Assembly (NCBI RefSeq): GCF_023555375.1
Contig: NZ_JAJSEE010000005.1
Span: 62,001 to 126,000, forward strand
DNA length: 64,000 bases
DNA from: Guyparkeria hydrothermalis
GTDB taxonomy: Bacteria; Pseudomonadota; Gammaproteobacteria; Halothiobacillales; Halothiobacillaceae
Reading direction: 5' to 3'
Part shown: piece by piece, positions 61,523 to 64,000 of the stretch
How the letters are laid out: each line of letters opens with the position of its first letter
Numbering within the stretch: the first letter of the stretch is position 1
The notes under the pieces: model-generated
Seen by the model: only the letters and a program-made list of their open reading frames with translations
Told to the model about the DNA's origin: nothing
The model's database searches: none
Position numbers and translations under genes: made by a program

Positions 61523-62730
61523 GCGATTGGCGCCACTGGCCCGTCCTCTCGGTCGGGTTTCGCCCCTGGTTTCTGCTGATGCTGGGGTTTGCCACGCTCG
61601 CGATGGGGCTCTGGGCCGCGGTCTGGATCGTTGGAGGCTGGGGGGCTGCCATGCAGGGACTGCTCGACGGCGGGCAACTCGATTGGCGCTGGCATGCCCA
61701 CGAGATGATCTTTGGCGTGGGGGTGGCACTGGTGGCGGGCTTTCTGACCACGGCCGCGCAGAACTGGACCGGCCGGCGCGCCTGGCATCCGGCCGGTCTG
61801 CTGGCGGTGCTAGGGATCTGGCTCGCCGCGCGGCTCGCGTTTCTGCTCATGGGGGGCGATCCACTCTGGCCCTACCTGCTCTCGATCGCCGCCGAGCTGG
61901 GCATCCTGTTCGTGGTGGCCCGTCTGATCCTGCTGTCCCGCCAATGGCACAACCTGTTGTTCGTCTTGGCGCTGACCGGGATGGTGCTGGCGGATGCGCT
62001 GTTCGCCCTGCTGCGGCACGACGGGGGGCTGGCCGGCATCCACGGCTGGCTGGGGCTGCTGCCGATCGTGGCGATGTTGTTGTTCATCGCCCAGCGGGTG
62101 GTGCCGCCGTTTTCGGCCAATCGCTTGGGCATTCCGCCGCGGCGCACCGGCCGTTATGTGGCGTTCATCCTGGGTGGTGGGCCGTTGCTGCTGTTCGTTG
62201 TCGTGCTCGCCAAACCGATCGTGCCGAACGCCGTGTCGCTGGTCGGGGCGACGATCGCCGCCGTGGTCGCCGTGACCGGCGGTTATGCGCTCACTCGCTG
62301 GTGGCACCGCCGGGTGCTTACCGAACCGATGTTGTGGTTACTGTTCCTGGGGGTCTCGGTGGTGCTGCTCGGGCTGGCATGGCTGGCGGGGGTCCTCGTC
62401 GGCGTGCCGGCCGGCGGGCTGGACGGCCCGGTGCATGCGCTGGGTCTGGGCATGCTGGTGGTCATGGCGATGGGCATGATGACGCGGGTCAGTGCCGGGC
62501 ACACGGGGCGCCCGATTCACCTGCCACGATGGCTCCGTCCGATGCTGGTGTTGATGCTGGCGGTGGTGGCCGGACGGCTGCTGTTGCCAATCTGGCCGGG
62601 GTTGGAGCCGGCCTGGCTCGCGGTCACCGCCGGTGGGTTGGCGCTGGTCTATCTGGCGATGCTGTTGGTGATTGGCCCCTGGCTGGTCCACGAACGCGCG
62701 GATGCCCGTCCGCCGGTGCGCCGGAGTTAA
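61519..62730 (+). CDS. nnrS: NnrS family haem/copper membrane protein
   Basis: A 403-residue polytopic inner-membrane protein with about 12 TM helices. NnrS signatures are PVLSVGFRPWFLLMLGFAT, WHAHEMIFGVGVALVAGFLT and TAAQNWTGRRAWHPAGLL. VHALGLGMLVVMAMGMMTRV and SAGHTGRPI sit near the C-terminus, with conserved His and Met residues. NnrS is an NO-responsive protein that protects cells under nitrosative stress (family knowledge). ATG 61519 overlaps the hemerythrin stop (ATGA), giving a coupled operon under NsrR. It converges on hemN with a 16-bp gap. Confidence 0.93.
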   Translation: MSDWRHWPVLSVGFRPWFLLMLGFATLAMGLWAAVWIVGGWGAAMQGLLDGGQLDWRWHAHEMIFGVGVALVAGFLTTAAQNWTGRRAWHPAGLLAVLGIWLAARLAFLLMGGDPLWPYLLSIAAELGILFVVARLILLSRQWHNLLFVLALTGMVLADALFALLRHDGGLAGIHGWLGLLPIVAMLLFIAQRVVPPFSANRLGIPPRRTGRYVAFILGGGPLLLFVVVLAKPIVPNAVSLVGATIAAVVAVTGGYALTRWWHRRVLTEPMLWLLFLGVSVVLLGLAWLAGVLVGVPAGGLDGPVHALGLGMLVVMAMGMMTRVSAGHTGRPIHLPRWLRPMLVLMLAVVAGRLLLPIWPGLEPAWLAVTAGGLALVYLAMLLVIGPWLVHERADARPPVRRS

Positions 62731-62746
62731 CCAGCGGGCCGGTGCC

Positions 62747-64000
62747 TCAGATCACCTTGGAGAAGCGCTGACCGTCGAGCGTGCCGTGGTACTCGTCGAA
62801 GGCCATGCAGACGTTGCGGATCAGCAGCCGTCCGCGCGGTTGAACCTCGATCGAGTCGGGCGTGATGGTGACCAGTTCGTCGCGGGCCATGTCGGCCAGC
62901 TCGTCCAGCGCGTCGGCGAAGTGCTCGGCAAAGTCGATGCCGAAACGCGCCTCGACCTCGGGGATCGACAGCCGGAAGTGACAGATCAGCTCGGTGATCA
63001 CGTACCGGCGCAGCACGTCCTCCTCGGTAATTACCACCCCCTTCTCGATCGGCAGGTGCCCGGCGATCAATGCCTCGTGGTAGGCGGTCAGATCCTTGAC
63101 GTTCTGGCTGAACGCGCCGCCCACCTGGCTGATCGACGAGGCGCCCATCGCGACCATGTCGCACTCGGCGTGGGTGGAGTAGCCTTGGAAATTGCGCTGC
63201 AGCGTGCCTTCGCGCTGGGCGATCGCCAGCGGATCGTCGGGCTTGGCAAAATGATCCATGCCGATCAGCACGTAGCCGGCCTGTTGCAGGTAGCGGATGG
63301 TCGAGCCGAGGATGTCGAGTTTCTCCGCCGGGCTGGGCAGGTCGTCGCCCGCGATCCGGCGCTGCGGTTTGAAGCGCTGCGGCAGGTGGGCGTAGTTGAA
63401 GATCGACAGCCGGTCGGGGTCGAGTTCGATCACCCGGTCGAGTGTGGCCATGAACCGGTCACGCGACTGGTGCGGCAGTCCGTAGATCAAATCGATGCTC
63501 ACCCCGTGGAAGTCCTGTTCGCGGGCGGTCTGGACCACTTCGCGGGTCTCCTCGACGCTCTGCACGCGGTTGACCGCCCGCTGCACCTCGGGGTCGAAGT
63601 CCTGCACCCCGAGGCTGATGCGGTTGAAGCCGATCTCGCGTAGCAGGCGGATGGTGTCTGCATCGGCCTCGCGCGGGTCGATCTCGATGGAGTATTCGCC
63701 GGTGTCATCCGTCTTGAGCGCGAAGTGCTCGCCGGTCTTGGCCATCAGCTCGCGCATCTCGTCGTGCGAGAGGAAGGTGGGCGTACCGCCGCCCCAGTGG
63801 AGCTGGTCGACCGGCCGACCGGCATCGAACAGCTCGGCCTGCAGCGCCATCTCCCGGTAGACGTCCTCGAGGTAGGGGCGGGCCTTGGCGCGATCCTTGG
63901 TGACCACCTTGTTGCAGGCGCAGTAGTAGCAGACCGTGTCGCAGAACGGGATGTGCACGTACAGCGACAGCGGCCCGCCGGTGGCGTTCGACCGCGCGGC
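62747..64000 (-). CDS. hemN: Oxygen-independent coproporphyrinogen III oxidase HemN (5' end missing)
   Basis: A radical-SAM enzyme that decarboxylates coproporphyrinogen III during anaerobic haem synthesis. About 418 residues are visible; the N-terminus lies beyond the window. The radical-SAM cluster motif CDTVCYYCAC follows SLYVHIPF. QLHWGGGTPTFLSHDEM, EIDPREADADTIRLLREIGF, ISLGVQDFDPEVQRAVNRVQ and IYGLPHQSRDRFMATL are canonical, as is GMDHFAKPDDPLAIAQREGT in the second half. The Cys-x3-Cys-x2-Cys-x-Cys pattern is that of true HemN, not HemW. It is convergent with nnrS. The oxygen-independent enzyme matches the NO/low-oxygen theme of its neighbours. Confidence 0.95.
   Translation of the reverse strand, partial: AARSNATGGPLSLYVHIPFCDTVCYYCACNKVVTKDRAKARPYLEDVYREMALQAELFDAGRPVDQLHWGGGTPTFLSHDEMRELMAKTGEHFALKTDDTGEYSIEIDPREADADTIRLLREIGFNRISLGVQDFDPEVQRAVNRVQSVEETREVVQTAREQDFHGVSIDLIYGLPHQSRDRFMATLDRVIELDPDRLSIFNYAHLPQRFKPQRRIAGDDLPSPAEKLDILGSTIRYLQQAGYVLIGMDHFAKPDDPLAIAQREGTLQRNFQGYSTHAECDMVAMGASSISQVGGAFSQNVKDLTAYHEALIAGHLPIEKGVVITEEDVLRRYVITELICHFRLSIPEVEARFGIDFAEHFADALDELADMARDELVTITPDSIEVQPRGRLLIRNVCMAFDEYHGTLDGQRFSKVI

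Overview
The window reads as a stretch of chromosome from a GC-rich, motile, salt-adapted gammaproteobacterium. Evidence: gammaproteobacterial gene orders (fabD-fabG-acpP-fabF-pabB-pabC-mltG-tmk-holB-pilZ-tatD, ftsY-ftsE-ftsX-rpoH, lptF-lptG), a Pseudomonas/Vibrio-type flagellar block with sigma54 and sigma28 promoters, and an ectoine operon (ectABC). High GC, ectoine synthesis, NO-response genes and a CcoS factor would fit a halophilic sulfur oxidiser such as Halothiobacillaceae (Guyparkeria) or Ectothiorhodospiraceae, but that placement is a guess. No tRNA, rRNA, CRISPR array, prophage or transposase gene was seen.

Layout. 1-5.6 kb: DUF1249 (partial), a lytic transglycosylase, a HugZ-like flavoprotein, dusA, a TauE-type permease, a YjfB-like protein and a chemoreceptor with its own sigma28 promoter. 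5.9-13.7 kb: fieF, ycjX-ycjF, VOC and DUF2238 proteins, hemB, a DsrE-like exported protein and a PPOX protein. 13.8-22.6 kb: trhP, lptFG, parC, htpX, ccoS plus an unlisted 33-residue membrane peptide, and rpoH behind a perfect CIRCE operator. 22.6-26.5 kb: ftsX, ftsE, ftsY and the divergent rsmD. 26.5-40.8 kb: flagellar regulation and axial structure (flgN, flgM, flgA on the minus strand; cheV, cheR and flgB to flgL on the plus strand). 40.9-51.3 kb: fatty-acid, folate, thymidylate and DNA polymerase genes. 51.7-57.8 kb: mltD, gloB, comEC, an unknown gene and a DUF2853 gene. 57.9-60.3 kb: ectC, ectB and ectA (minus strand). 60.5-64 kb: nsrR, an NsrR operator, a hemerythrin gene, nnrS and a partial hemN.

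The most notable non-genic content is a set of short non-coding elements with shared terminal inverted repeats (GGGAAACTCTGCACGA...). There are two families: A (278 and 346 bp) and B (266 bp twice). They are flanked by short target duplications of the CTAG/CAAG type, and two further solo or degenerate ends occur. They look like MITEs mobilised by an IS not present here. One copy has split what appears to have been a single palindromic CTAG that served as the stop codon of two convergent genes, so both genes kept a stop. Another lies immediately before fabF, and an old end overlaps the start codon of mltD.

Regulation is unusually legible from sequence. There are four sigma28 promoters (chemoreceptor, flgM, cheV, flgK), three sigma54 promoters (flgA, flgB, flgF), a CIRCE element on rpoH and a 23-bp NsrR palindrome between nsrR and the hemerythrin-nnrS operon. 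Hairpins separate ectA/ectB and ectB/ectC.
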